Program-made: the position numbers and the translations under genes | Notes under the pieces: generated by a model | Database searches by the model: none | Told to the model about the DNA's origin: nothing | Seen by the model: only the letters and a program-made list of their open reading frames with translations | In this document: positions 50,280 through 61,757 of the stretch, piece by piece | How positions within the stretch are numbered: the stretch's first letter is position 1 | Layout: each line of letters starts with the position of its first letter | From: Watersipora subatra | Lineage: Eukaryota > Bryozoa > Gymnolaemata > Cheilostomatida > Watersiporidae | DNA: 64,000 bases | NCBI RefSeq assembly: GCF_963576615.1 | Contig: NC_088709.1 | Coordinates: forward strand, 75,188,538-75,252,537 | Reading direction: 5' to 3'

Positions 50280-50660
50280 ACTTAGCAATATATTGTGTTG
50301 TTTGTAACACTTAGCAATATATTGAGTTGTTTGTAACACTTAGCAATATATTGTATTGTTTGTAACACTTAACAATATATAGTATTGTTTGTAACACTTA
50401 GCAATATATTGTATTGTTTGTAACACTTAACAATATATAGCATTGTTTGTAATACCTAGCAATATATTGTATTGTTTGTAGCACTTAGCAATATATTGTG
50501 TTGTTTGTAACACTTAGCAATATATTGTGTTGTTTGTAACACGTAGCAATATATTGTGTTGTTTGTAACACTTAGCAATATATTGTATTGTTTGTAGCAC
50601 TTAGCAATATATTGTGTTGTTTGTAATATCTAGCAACATATTTTGTTGTTTGTAGCACTT
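50280..50660. repeat. 29-bp minisatellite, about 13 copies
   Basis: Units CACTTAGCAATATATTGTGT TGTTTGTAA. Isolated related units recur at about 51120-51165 and 51220-51245, on the far side of exon 1 of the aminotransferase gene. Confidence 0.93.
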
Positions 50661-50916
50661 ATTAATACATTTGAAGCACTAAATTGTTTTTATCTTGTTC
50701 CACTCTATAACAAATTTAAATCTATTTGCTTCATATTTTTGGAAACTAAAATTGCATCAACGATTATATGATTAAATTTAATCAACAGTATTCACTACCA
50801 GTGTCTCAGTATCAGTGTATCATTCTGTGCAGTCTATTATATCTGAATTTGTGTTATATTGCTACAGTTGATCTCCTACTCCATCTCATCACACTGAAGA
50901 TACTCTAATTTAAAGC

Positions 50917-50993
50917 ATGACTACACAACCTCCAAAGAGACTTGCCAATCGACTGCATCACTGTCTTGAGTATGTGTCACAAGTCATTGTGTG

Positions 50994-51027
<34 letters not shown>

Positions 51028-51242
51028 CACACAATATATATATATATATATATATATAGATATATATCTATATATATATATATATATATATATCTATATA
51101 TATATAGATATATATATATATATATATATTGTGTTGTTTGTATGTAACACTTGGCAATGTATTGTGTCTATTCTGTATACATATATATATATGCATTCTT
51201 TTTGTATTTTGTTGCTTGTAACACTTAGCGATATTTTGTGTT

Positions 51243-51291
<49 letters not shown>

Positions 51292-54045
51292 TATACTAGT
51301 TCAAGAAAATAGTTGCACATATCTTTGCAGCTACTGGAAGTTTCATGACTTCTTCTGTCAATCCTCAGGCTAATACTAAGGTCTTCTGTCTATCCTCAGG
51401 CTAATACTAAGGCCTGAGGATTGACTAAAAAGTCATAAAACTGCCAATAGCTGCAAAGATATGCGCAACTATTTTTCATGATTAGTTGCTCCAATTTTTT
51501 GTAGAGCTCTTTTATTTTAGTATTACTTTACTGTATTAATTGATAATATAGTAAAACCCTAGTTGTATAGTTATATATTGGAGCATATATATTTTACATA
51601 GGCAAGTTGAAAGTTGTATGGGTGTTGAAGTGTTGATAGTTTTATATCGATGGGCTGATACTTTTCTGTGTTGTTATCTTTAGATGTTGATATTTTCCTG
51701 TGTAGATATATTCATGTGTTGATATGTCTATATGCCAATATGTCTATCTTTGTTCATATCTGTAGGTAAAGACTGTTATTAATATATCATGTTGTTACCT
51801 TGTCTAGGAACATTTGGTTAGATTTCACCAGATGTAAGACAAAATATTCAGAGATAGATGTTGGGGTTGGGTTGCCTGACTACCCTCCCTCTGAACACAT
51901 TCAGAGAGCCCTGGCCGATGTGGCAATGGAGGGCAATACATATCTACAGTACACAAGAGATCAGGGCCATCCCAGGTAATTTATTATTCTGCCCCTAATG
52001 GGTCCACTTGCAAATTGGCCAAAAGTTTTCTTTGGTTTTCCAGGCCATTTCACATGATTTGCCACATACGTTTGTACAACCTCACTGATTGGTGCTTACT
52101 AAACCAGTAAAAACTTTTAAAATGCATTTTATTTATAATCATGAAGGAGCTGTTCCAGTTTTAACTGTAACATTGTTATGCGACAGAAGTGACAAAGTGC
52201 ATCATCGAAAAATGCCCATTATTACCTAGCAGTTGTAGGTCTGTATACATCTCACGATTCCTTAGGCATATTATTACAGTTTTTTGTGTTAACCTTCGTT
52301 CACTCTTTTTTTTCAATACTTACCCTGTTGACTGTATAATATTAGGTAAATATACATGTATAAGAACTTGTGCAATTATCATTTACGTACCACTATTTAC
52401 ACCATGATTATTATGTACTGTATAATTAACTACTTAGACACACACATTTAATTTTTACTATTGGGGTAAAACAACTCCCTGGTGTGTTGTTTGTAGACTG
52501 GTCAAGGCGATAGCTGCATTACATGGACCTCTACTAGGCAGAGATATTGACCCGATGTCTGAAATAATAGTAACCCATGGAGCCTATGAGAGTCTCGTGA
52601 CTGCTTTCCTCAGTTTGGTCAGTTTCCTTTCATCAGATTCAGTCTCTTTGTAGCCTGTATACATCTCTCTTTTTTGTGGCTGTATTAGGGCTAGTGTATA
52701 CATATAATATGTTGCAGGTGAATCCTGGAGATGAGGTGATTCTAATAGAGCCATTCTTTGATGCTTACAAGTCTATGACTAAATTGGCTGAGGGGACCCC
52801 TGTGTACGTCCCTCTGAGGCCATCTGTTGAGTCTCCTACTAGCAGTGCGGACTGGGTGCTTGACCCCCAAGAGTTAGAAAATAAGTTTAGCGCTAACACA
52901 AAACTTCTGATGCTGAATAACCCAAACAACCCTATTGGAAAGGTACGTCTGCTCCAGAGTTGTAAATAAAAGTTTGGTGCATACCAGTGACTACATAATA
53001 TGAAGACCTGCCTTCCCCTTTTCTCTCTGAGAGATTAATGCTGAATATACCGATTAAAAATGCAAGTATCAAGTTGCCAGCATTATTTAAACAAAACAGC
53101 ATATAAAATTATTCCTAGCTGAATGTCAACCTCAATTGTGTGTCTATTATAAAGGTGTTCAAGAGAGAAGAATTGGAGATGCTGGCAACCCTCTGTATAA
53201 AGCATGATGTCATATGCATCAGCGATGAGGTATATGAGTGGCTGGTGTATCCTGGTGCCGAACATGTCAGAATCGCCACCCTTCCTGGTAACAGCTGGTT
53301 ACAATAGTAGTAGCTGCTTAGCTAGTAATTGGCACAGATCCAAAGTATGCATTTGCTAACACTATGGCTACTTTATGGATTATCTAGTTGTTTGCACTGA
53401 TCCAAAACTGATCCAAAACTGATCCAAAGATTTTGAATATTGTTCTAAATACAAGTACATGTATTTAATTATATAGGTATGTGGGAGAGGACAATTACTA
53501 TCTCTTCAGCAAGCAAGTCATTCAGTGTGACAGGTTGGAGAGTTGGTTGGTCTATAGGACCTAAAGAATTAATAGATTGCCAAATGATTTCACACCAGAA
53601 TGGGGACGCTACCTGTGCCACCCCTGTCCAGGAGGCCATTGCTCGATGTATGGAAATTGAGCTTGCAAAGATCAACCAGCCTTGCTGTCATTTCACTCAA
53701 CAAAGGACAGCTCTTCTGTCAAAGCGAAATCTCTTGATTGAGATGGCAAGAAATGCTGGTTTTAAAGTCTGTGTTCCCGAAGCAGGTTACTTTCTTCTTG
53801 TTGACTGGACAGCCTTTGCCACACGAGAAATGATTGATGACGGAACAAATATAGCCTCAGATTTCCAGTTCGCTATTTGGCTGTTAAAAAACCATAAAAT
53901 TGCCACAATTCCACCATCTGCCTTTTGCGAAGAAAGTAAAGACACCATGAGCAACTACGTTCGACTCTGTTACTTCAAAACTGATGAGCTTCTCAACAAA
54001 ATAGAAACTTACTTTGCTTCTCTGAACCCTCTGAAAGACTGCTAA
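50917..54045 (+). CDS. KYAT: Kynurenine--oxoglutarate transaminase / cysteine-S-conjugate beta-lyase (KYAT1/KYAT3-like)
   Basis: A PLP-dependent class I aminotransferase converting kynurenine to kynurenic acid; the family also cleaves cysteine S-conjugates. Exons: 50917-50969, 51808-51975, 52497-52617, 52718-52942, 53155-53287, 53477-54045, with consistent phases and GT-AG introns, giving 422 aa. Human KYAT1 is also 422 aa. Visible motifs: [11 protein letters not shown] near residues 37-47, [10 protein letters not shown] 65-74, NNPNNPIGK with N185, SDEVYEW with D213 and Y216, [17 protein letters not shown] with the PLP Schiff-base lysine K247, and NYVRLCYFK with the substrate-carboxylate arginine R396. 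These numbers coincide with human KYAT1 (N185, D213, Y216, K247; R398 there). ATG at 50917 is chosen because an in-frame TAA lies just upstream; no mitochondrial presequence is visible. KYAT1 versus KYAT3 cannot be decided from motifs alone. Confidence 0.95.
50988..51295. repeat. (TA)n tracts and palindrome in intron 1 of the aminotransferase gene
   Basis: TTGTGTGGAGATATAT...ATATATCTCCACACAA (50988-51034) is a perfect palindrome around (TA)n, starting 18 bp past the exon 1 donor. Two further (TA)n blocks follow to 51295, separated by leftover 29-bp-array sequence. Confidence 0.9.
51306..51476. mobile_element. Foldback MITE in intron 1 of the aminotransferase gene
   Basis: Left arm AAAATAGTTGCACATATCTT TGCAGCTACTGG and right arm CCAATAGCTGCAAAGATATG CGCAACTATTTT are inverted copies. 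The arms also pair around CATGACT/AGTCATA and AATCCTCAGGC/GCCTGAGGATT. A TCCTCAGGCTAATACTAAGG block is duplicated in the centre. Confidence 0.8.
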
Positions 54046-54239
54046 CGTTGTTCATTTCACCAAACAGAGCAACAATCGGTGGCACACATCAATTCACATT
54101 CATGCGAGTGTCTTAAAACTTGTTACTTGGTATATATTTTATAAAAACTTTCTAACTTTAACCTTTTCTTCTTCTTACTACTCACTGGTTTTTCCTAATA
54201 AGCTATGTTATAGTTACTGGTTCAAACTTTATTCTTTTT

Positions 54240-54245
54240 AATAAA
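54240..54245 (+). terminator. Poly(A) signal AATAAA of the aminotransferase gene
   Basis: 195 bp past the stop codon. Confidence 0.7.
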
Positions 54246-54469
54246 ACAATTTAACAATCCTCTCTGGTATTCATAAATTACTGCTTCCTGACAGATGTTG
54301 TCATGAAATCATTCTGTGACATGTCAAGACGGGTTAAGTTTTTATTGCAAAAAAATTAGTAACATAGAAGTGACTCTCTCCCGAAAATCCCTTATGCAGC
54401 AGAGATGCGCAACTTTAGATAATCTAAAGCAGCTTGAATTGAACGAACTTCTGGTTATAAAACTATTTG

Positions 54470-54968
54470 TCTACTACCAACTATCTACTACCAACTATCT
54501 ACTACTAACTATCTACTACCAACTATCTACTACTATCTACTATCAACTATCTACTACCAACTATCTACTACAAACTATCTACTACCAACTATCTACTACT
54601 AACTATCTACTATCAACTATCTACTACTAACTATCTACTACAACTATCTACTACTAACTATCTACTAGTAACTATCTACTACAAACTATCTACTACCAAC
54701 TATCTACTACAAACTATCTACTAGTAACTATCTACTACCAACTATCTACTACCAACTATCTACTACTATCTACTACCAACTATCTACTACTATCTACTAC
54801 AAACTATCTACTACCAACTATCTACTACAAACTATCTACTACCAACTATCTACTACTATGTACTACCGACTATCTACTACCGACTATCTACTACCGATTA
54901 TCTACTACCGACTATCTACTACCGACTATCTACTACCGACTATCTACTACTTACTATCTACTACCAAC
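54470..54968. repeat. 14-bp minisatellite (CTACTACCAACTAT), about 36 copies
   Basis: Frequent single-base variants and shortened ACTATCTACTACTATC units, starting about 225 bp after the aminotransferase poly(A) signal. Confidence 0.95.
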
Positions 54969-55119
54969 TCGGGCAAAAAGGTTGAGTTATTAATTTTAAT
55001 TTACTGCTGACTAGGCAATGTAGTACCAGTCTCTACTCTGTACCTATATTATTTCAGATCTTCGACATTCCAAATACTTCTTACTGACATAGTATGGTTC
55101 AAGTGCTTACTCCGGACAA

Positions 55120-55212
55120 GCATGAGCATGAGCATATGTGTGTGTGCATACGTGTGAGCAGGTGTGCACATGTGCATGCATGCGTGCAGGTGTGTGCAGG
55201 TGTGTGTATTAG
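55120..55212. repeat. Degenerate GT/GTGCA-rich microsatellite
   Basis: Alternating purine-pyrimidine tract (GTGTGTGCATACGTGTG...) without coding value. Confidence 0.7.
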
Positions 55213-55541
55213 TCCACGTAAATGCTATGCATGCTCACATTTTTTGCCCGATCCCATTCAAATTTCACACGCATATACTCCACATCTCTTCCATCAGGTC
55301 ACTGAGAATATACGGTTCCAAAACTTTATCCGGTTCTCGAGAATCTGCCTCTCAAGCACCCACTTATGTTTAAACACCTATTAGCAGGCTATCTGATTGA
55401 AGGTGAAAAGAATCTCGCGCATCACCAGACGCTTGTTAACGCTGAGTGCGTTGTTAGCTATTACGCTTTAAATTTATGACCTTTAAGATTCAGTCTGAAC
55501 ACATATCTTGGTATGATCAAAATATGCATCGACTTATAAAA

Positions 55542-56290
55542 CCAAAAATTCCCCTGTCATACAGCCCACGACCAAAGTGGTAATGGAAAATAGACAGGGT
55601 ACTGCTGGTTGTTGAAAAAGTAATTGTCAGCAGGAATTGACAGAGTATAGTGTAAATGAGAGTTGGTCGAGATGACATAAAATAAATTTGAGGGTGCAAG
55701 ACTCCAAACAGGTGCAACTAACAATTAACTTTGGAGGTAAAGTTGGGTTGAAACCAGGTATATGAGTAATTGGTTAATTGTTGATATTACAGTTGTATTT
55801 GGTAGTGTAATATAAATAGATATATAAAGGTTAAAAAGTTCTATTTTAGAAGTGTAAGTATAGAAAGATGTTAGGAATGTTGTAAATGGAAAGTATATGG
55901 AGAATGTAAAGTTGTATATAAAGTAATAAAAATGGAATAATGGTTTATGATATAGAACAATGTTGTAAATAGATTTATATATAGACCCCATATAAGTATA
56001 TGTAAAGTGTTTTGTATACGAACTAATAACAAAGTAAATATATAATAATAAAAATATAGAAAAGGAGTCATATAAAGTGTTTAGAAAAAGTTCATATAGA
56101 AAATAATAGAAATAATTTTGTTAAATAAGTGCAGTGTTCTGTTAAAGGTTGCGCAGTCTAGTCTCCTCTCCTCTCTGTTACGTTGTAGGATTTGGTCATT
56201 GATAGCTAATCGAGTGATGCGCTCCCTAACGAAGTTGTTAACAAGTAAGTCGTTAATGTTTCGAAATCGAGAGAGAGAAGAGTATAGTTC
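55542..56290 (-). mobile_element. Helentron copy 3 with helicase remnant, 5'-truncated
   Basis: Minus strand: the helicase tail RNINDLLVNNFVRERIT (56290 down to 56142, frame-shifted near its end relative to copy 1) is followed by a 3' region carrying a ~370-bp insertion relative to copy 1. The 3' end has TTTGGTCGTGGG at 55576-55565 and degraded terminal bases. Confidence 0.75.
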
Positions 56291-56546
56291 ATATTGGAAA
56301 AAGTTCGTTTCCTGTTACAACGGTAAAATATTGTGAGTTGCTATTAGTATAAGTTAGTGATTCGGCAACATTACTTATTGGATATTAAATGACTAAAAAA
56401 ACAAAAGTTTTTATTTGTGCATAAAGGTTATAATGCATGTAAAACTTCAGGTCATTCCATGGTTTGTTGACCTGCATAAGAATAAACCAAAAGCTAATAG
56501 AAACAGGTAAAGGAATAAAATAATGCATAAACTTGCTTCTGCTTTA

Positions 56547-57696
56547 CCCTAGGACACTTATGTATTCGCGGCATCTAACTTTCGCGTTTTCGCGGCAACA
56601 GCCTCTCGCGAAAATTTCATGAGCGAAACTAAACTATCATAACGAACGAGCGAAAACGCGAAATTAAATGGCTTTCTTCATTGATATTCACAATAAAATC
56701 GTCATATTAGAAATGCAGGGAATTTTTGTGTGTGGTTGGCTCATTGGGCAAGTTTTGCTAAACTCATTATAGCTAATACACCGACTGAGCAGCTTGGCAA
56801 AACAAATTAAGATAATAAATTTTTTTTGGAAAAGCCTAGACAAATGAAGAAGATGATGATATTAGTTTAGTCATTGAATTTGTAACTGATGAGGATGACA
56901 GTCTGGTAGGAAAAGTCATAAAATTGAATAATAATTATTGTGGTGATGAATTTTATTACCAACCAAAAGCAATAACAACCCGGTGCCATGGCCACCGGCA
57001 CCGCGTGCTATAAATACTTGAATTCTAATATTGGTACCAATCAGTAACTGCGGCTTTGACGTCATTGATAGTCTAGGAAACAAATGGCAGCAAGCGATCA
57101 AATTACATTATTGATCTAGCCTACACATTTCTACCTGCGGTTCACAAATACAAACTACCGTACTTTTTGGACAATTAGCAGCTACTTTTTTCTGATGATT
57201 TGAGCTATGCGGCTTATAGGTAGGCCTACAAGGGTGCGGCTAATCACTGTGGCTTATTCTGTGACTTTTTCTTTCACCGCTAGGGCGCACTAACGGGAAT
57301 CTCCAATTAGTGCACTTTTAGCTGTGAAAGAAAATACGAAACAATGCCTCACGGTACTGTCCCGTTAGGCACTAAGTTAAAACGCGTCGGATAATACGAA
57401 ACTGTGCCGTTCTGCACTGTTCCGTTTTAAATGGCGTTAAAAAGCACAGTAAAATAAAGCACATGTAGCTTATATAGAGGTGCAGTTTATAGTCCAAACA
57501 GTACGGTAGTCCCAAATTGAAAAATATTTCGTACCAGCGAACTGGACCTGAGTAATCTAATGTTTGTTCCACTGCATTTATTTTCACATCACTATATTTT
57601 CGCACTCATCAGAGCTGCGAAATTAAGTTCCAGCGAAATTTTACTCTGTATGCTACTCACGAAACTAAATACTAGCAAAATATAAGTGTCCTAGGG
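56547..57696. mobile_element. 1150-bp DNA element with TA flanks
   Basis: Ends CCCTAGGACACTTAT and its perfect inverse, bordered by TA on both sides (Tc1/mariner-style duplication). Inner arms share CGCG-rich TTTCGC words, absent elsewhere in the window. No transposase; a smaller element is nested inside. Confidence 0.78.
57154..57510. mobile_element. 357-bp MITE nested inside the 1150-bp element
   Basis: Inverted ends ACTACCGTACTTTTTGGAC and GTCCAAACAGTACGGTAGT. GCGGCTTATAGG and TGCGGCTAATC words just inside the ends match the style of the widespread metazoan CCGTATTTTCCGGACTATA-type MITEs. Confidence 0.7.
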
Positions 57697-57814
57697 TAGT
57701 TTTTATTTTATAGTATTACTCTAGCAGTTTAGTTTACTGTGAGCGGTTATCAGGTGTAATAACTATACATATAGTTATTACACCTATACTTATAACTATA
57801 CCATATGAAACACC

Positions 57815-57970
57815 AGTAGGTGGTCAGCTGGTGCAATTGTTAGTGTGTTGTTCAACCATGCTGAGAGTCCACAGTTTTATTCTTGTATAAAACGATCGCT
57901 TTTCTCAACCTTCAGCCATGGCTTTAGATGGACGGACAGACGGATACAACTATTACTTTAGAGAAGATTC
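57815..57970 (+). mobile_element. tRNA-derived SINE, family 1
   Basis: GTCAGCTGGTGCAATTGTTA head, CTTTTCTCAACCTTCAGCCA and GGACGGACAGACGG tail. Shared with 23046 and 32027. Confidence 0.65.
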
Positions 57971-58529
57971 TATAAAATACTATAATAAAATTGATAATTT
58001 GCATAGTAAATAACAAATGATCAACTTATGGTTATTCATTTAATTTACTAGCAGACAATAAACGTAGTAATATTGGGCAAAGGTAGGCAATTACAAGTGT
58101 AAACTGGAACACGTGTTTTGCTGGTGACAATTATTACTTAGCGCAGCCTACTAGGCAGTAATTCTAACAAAATGTTTGAGGTGTTGGTTTATTAACCAAA
58201 TGCGGCTGGCTACGTGTTAGTATTATGAAGTGTGAAGTGAAGTGTTACAAGGCTATGCTCAAACATAGAAGATTAGGGAGTAGCTCAGACGAAAGGCTTG
58301 GCCTCTTGTGTTCCAGGTGGGTTTGATAATCTGAAAGCAGCTTACAGCTGCAAAAGAAGGAGACTAGAAGAATTTTAGACAACTACTGAAAGTAAGTCCT
58401 GAACTCAAATATAAAAATGAAAACAGCAAAGATCTTGGTGCTAAAAAATATTATACTGGCGAAGAGAAAGAAAAATGCAGAGCTTAGGAGAAAAAAAAAG
58501 CAAGAGAGTTACAGATATTTTATAGAGTT

Positions 58530-58665
58530 GTGTAGGAAGGGAGTTATGGAGTTTTCTAGAGATAGAGTTATAGAGTTGTCTAGAGAGAGATTTATAGTGT
58601 TGTCTAGAGATAGAGTTATAGTGTTGTCAAGAGAAGGGTTATAAAGTTGTTTAGAGAGGTAGAGG
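58530..58665. repeat. Short 24-bp tandem repeat (GAGTTATAGAGTTGTCTAGA)
   Basis: About five imperfect copies inside an open frame at 58417-58644. The frame is a by-product of the repeat and a preceding A-rich run. Confidence 0.7.
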
Positions 58666-58669
58666 GTAT

Positions 58670-59908
58670 AAGCAGATAGCTACATGCGCAATAGCTATAC
58701 CAGTGGTGAGATAACACCGAATTCAAGCTTATCAACATTTGTTACAGTGGTGAGACAAATCTTCTACTCAAAGCTGCAAATCATAGCAAAAATCAACCAG
58801 CGCTCATATCCCCTTGGCTAAATATATAGATAAAAGCTGTGCAACTTTTAGAAAAAAGGGCTGACAACTACAGTATGAAGCTGTCAAATATTTCATATCC
58901 CTTGAAAAGCTTACTAATCATTAATACATTGAAAACAATGTGGTTGTCTTCGAAAGAGCTTAGAAGTTTTGATGCAAAGGTTAGTCGATAGAAATAAAAG
59001 TCATTTTACATATCTCAAAAACGTGGCTCTTAACTGTATCAAACTCGAATCTTTCAAGTTACTTTGAAAACATTACCAAATGAGATGACAATGCATCAGT
59101 TTGTTATCTATTTCTGCCCAATTATTGTGTTATCATTTTTATTATTGTTGGATTAACAATTTATGGTTCCAATTTTATATTCTATAACCTATATATATAT
59201 TCTATAACAGCCTCATTAGATATCAACTCAGAAGATGAGAGACTGCCATCATAACCAGCTGCAAATAGTAGAAATGAACAAACGTAATATTAGAAACATA
59301 TTATTATTAATGATTTATTTTTGTTATCTTTCAGCCTGGTTAGAGCTTTTTTAAATGTTCATAAATTAATCATCAAGAGCATTACTCTAATATATGTCAT
59401 CACAATCATCTCCAAACACAACGCATGCTGTTAAGATATTCAACATGTAATAACTGAGTTTATTCTACGAGATCTATCTCTATATACATGTACATCAAAT
59501 TCATAGTAGCACTAATACTACACAGGTTAGCTTCTGTTCCTAATATAAACAATGTGGTTACTAAGTCTCAGATAAGTGATTACAATTGAGGTCAAAAACC
59601 TGGCTAGCTTAGAGAGACAAGGTCAGAGTTCACTTACAATTAGTTTTAGCCGGCAGCTGCTGACTGCCGCTGAGACAGTCTGTAAGCCTGACTTATTATG
59701 CTTCAAATGGTAGGTTACTCAGTTCTTTTTAGAAGCTTCTTATAAACTTACCAACTTATTCTTACGAAAGTTTGTTTCTCCTGCTTAGTTGCTTGGCATA
59801 TGTATTTAGTTTCGAGACAGGTTGACTCGAAAGCAGATCTGCATAGATATGTATATATTACTTTATTGGCAATAAAGTAATATATAGCTTCTTGAAGATG
59901 AGTTTGCA
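58670..59908. other. Intergenic sequence
   Basis: No gene seen. Contains a near-perfect 31-bp palindrome at 59854-59884 (TATATTACTTTATTG, one base, CAATAAAGTAATATA). Confidence 0.45.
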
Positions 59909-60330
59909 CAAAATCTTAGTAGATATTATTAGAAAGTATTGGTATTTTTTTATCATATGTGATCTTTTTGGTGTTTGAGGTGATCTGACTGCCAGGATGT
60001 TTCAAGATTAAAATCAACAAAACTTGATTGAGTTGAAATGGTTCAGATCAAGCGAAATTGCGATTACGATGTCTATAGTTCCAAGTGACTGACAGACTAG
60101 AGAAGTGTAACGCTGCTACTTGATTGTAATAGCCAATATCAACTGTAGCAACGATAGCTACTAGTGATGTCATTTCACACATACTTTTCGTCTGAGTGTT
60201 TTAACCTCGTTCAAGTTTGACGATTTTAATCTTGAAGCATCCCGGCAGTCAGATCACCTCAAGCATCAAAAACAATCGCAAATGATAAAACATGACAATA
60301 CCTTCTGATAAATTTGACTAAAATTTTGCG
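59909..60330. mobile_element. Long-TIR MITE, copy A
   Basis: About 100-bp imperfect inverted arms. GATCTGACTGCCAGGATGTT TCAAGATTAAAATC on the left faces GATTTTAATCTTGAAGCATC CCGGCAGTCAGATC on the right. Same family as 63420-63850 and the relic at 3479-3660. Confidence 0.8.
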
Positions 60331-61757
60331 ATTATTTTTAACTGCTGGACTATAATTGGAAGCGACAATAACAGTATGAGTTGCTCCTTAAACAGACTTC
60401 TTGAAGAAGTAATCTTACCTTTTTAGATTTTGATGTCAATCTATGTTCAGTTTCGGACCGCCACCGAAACTTTCGGTAGCGTTTTTAAGGTAGACGATTT
60501 GAAAATCACTACCGTTTTAAGAAATGTCGCCAATCGTACAAATGATATAATTGTGTAATGGCAATTTATCTCACACTTGATAATTTTCAGAGTGACTGAT
60601 ACTGGAACTAAATCACACGGGGCCTTTTAGTTTTATTACAAGCTCATTTCATAGCCTTCCACTCCTGCACACGCGCACGGGGCGCATACATTCATTCATG
60701 AAATGAATGTATCTAATTTTCACTAACATAAAACAGTTTCTTTTTCAAGTTAAACACAATAATGAATAATAACAAAAGGGTACAAGTTCTTTTACATAAC
60801 ACATGTAAAAATATTACGATGCATCACAACTCATCTATATGCGTTATTGAGTCCTCAGGTGATTTTTGGAAATCATGAAGCTACTTGACAAGGAAGAAAG
60901 AACCATATTGGTATCTCACTTAAAGAGTATTTGTGATGCAACTTGTTCTTGTATAACTGAGCGAGTGGTTTGTACCAATCTGACTTGCTCCTGAAGGAGA
61001 CATGTAGAAAAGGTGTGGCAGTTGTGTGTACCCTGTATAGTATGTGACACGGATTGAAGACTTTTTGCATCATTTCACTTATCCTCTGATATTGGCTGAG
61101 TTTATAAGACTTCCTAAATGTTGTCATTCCACCCTTATAATAAAGTAAAGGAAAAAAGTGTTGGTTTCTAGGAGAGTGTAAATGTGTCATATAGAAGTGT
61201 GCAAAAAAGCTCATACAAAACAATTTAAAGGCCAATATAAAGCACATTATGTTATGTCTCAATTTTTATCCGTCAATCAACTCTACTGTATTCAATTGTC
61301 TTACTGTAACTGTTGTGTCTACCATCTTTAGTTTTTATCCTGGTCAAAGAGATCAATACTTTGTCGATTTATTGTATATTGGTAATATTAAAGGTTTAAT
61401 TTTCACCGTTTCTTCAGTACAATCACTTTCATTGTAACAACATTGCTGCATAAAACTTTGGCTTTTATTTTTATTGTACCATAATTTACACAGTTTAATC
61501 TCCTGCTATTCGATCATTACCTTCAATAAATAATCATAATAAATTAATAATCACAATAAATAATAATAAATTAGATATCTTACTATTAGCAATACAGAAT
61601 CTACTGCTACGTATTTAGCTTGTGATGACTTGTTTGATAGTGTCCAATTATGTTGATGAGTTCTTTTTGTCAAATGTGAGACTGTAAGGATATCATGGTA
61701 TGCCCGCAGGTTGGAGCTGTGAGGGAGGGAAGTAGGGAATCTTCACCTTCTGCAGAT
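60331..61757. other. Intergenic sequence upstream of the second aminotransferase copy
   Basis: No recognised gene. A minus frame of 129 codons at 60873-61262 contains no domain I recognise and has no visible splice or poly(A) support. Confidence 0.4.

Noticed and set aside
50917-51147. Extended frame from the aminotransferase ATG through (TA)n
   Set aside because: Read-through past the exon 1 donor; the YIYIYI run is microsatellite.
58275-58345. tRNA-like GTAGCTCAGA...GGGTTTGATAATC
   Set aside because: No acceptor stem or cloverleaf could be drawn; at most an old SINE head.
60873-61262. 129-codon minus frame
   Set aside because: No recognisable domain, splice site or poly(A) support; kept only as a note.
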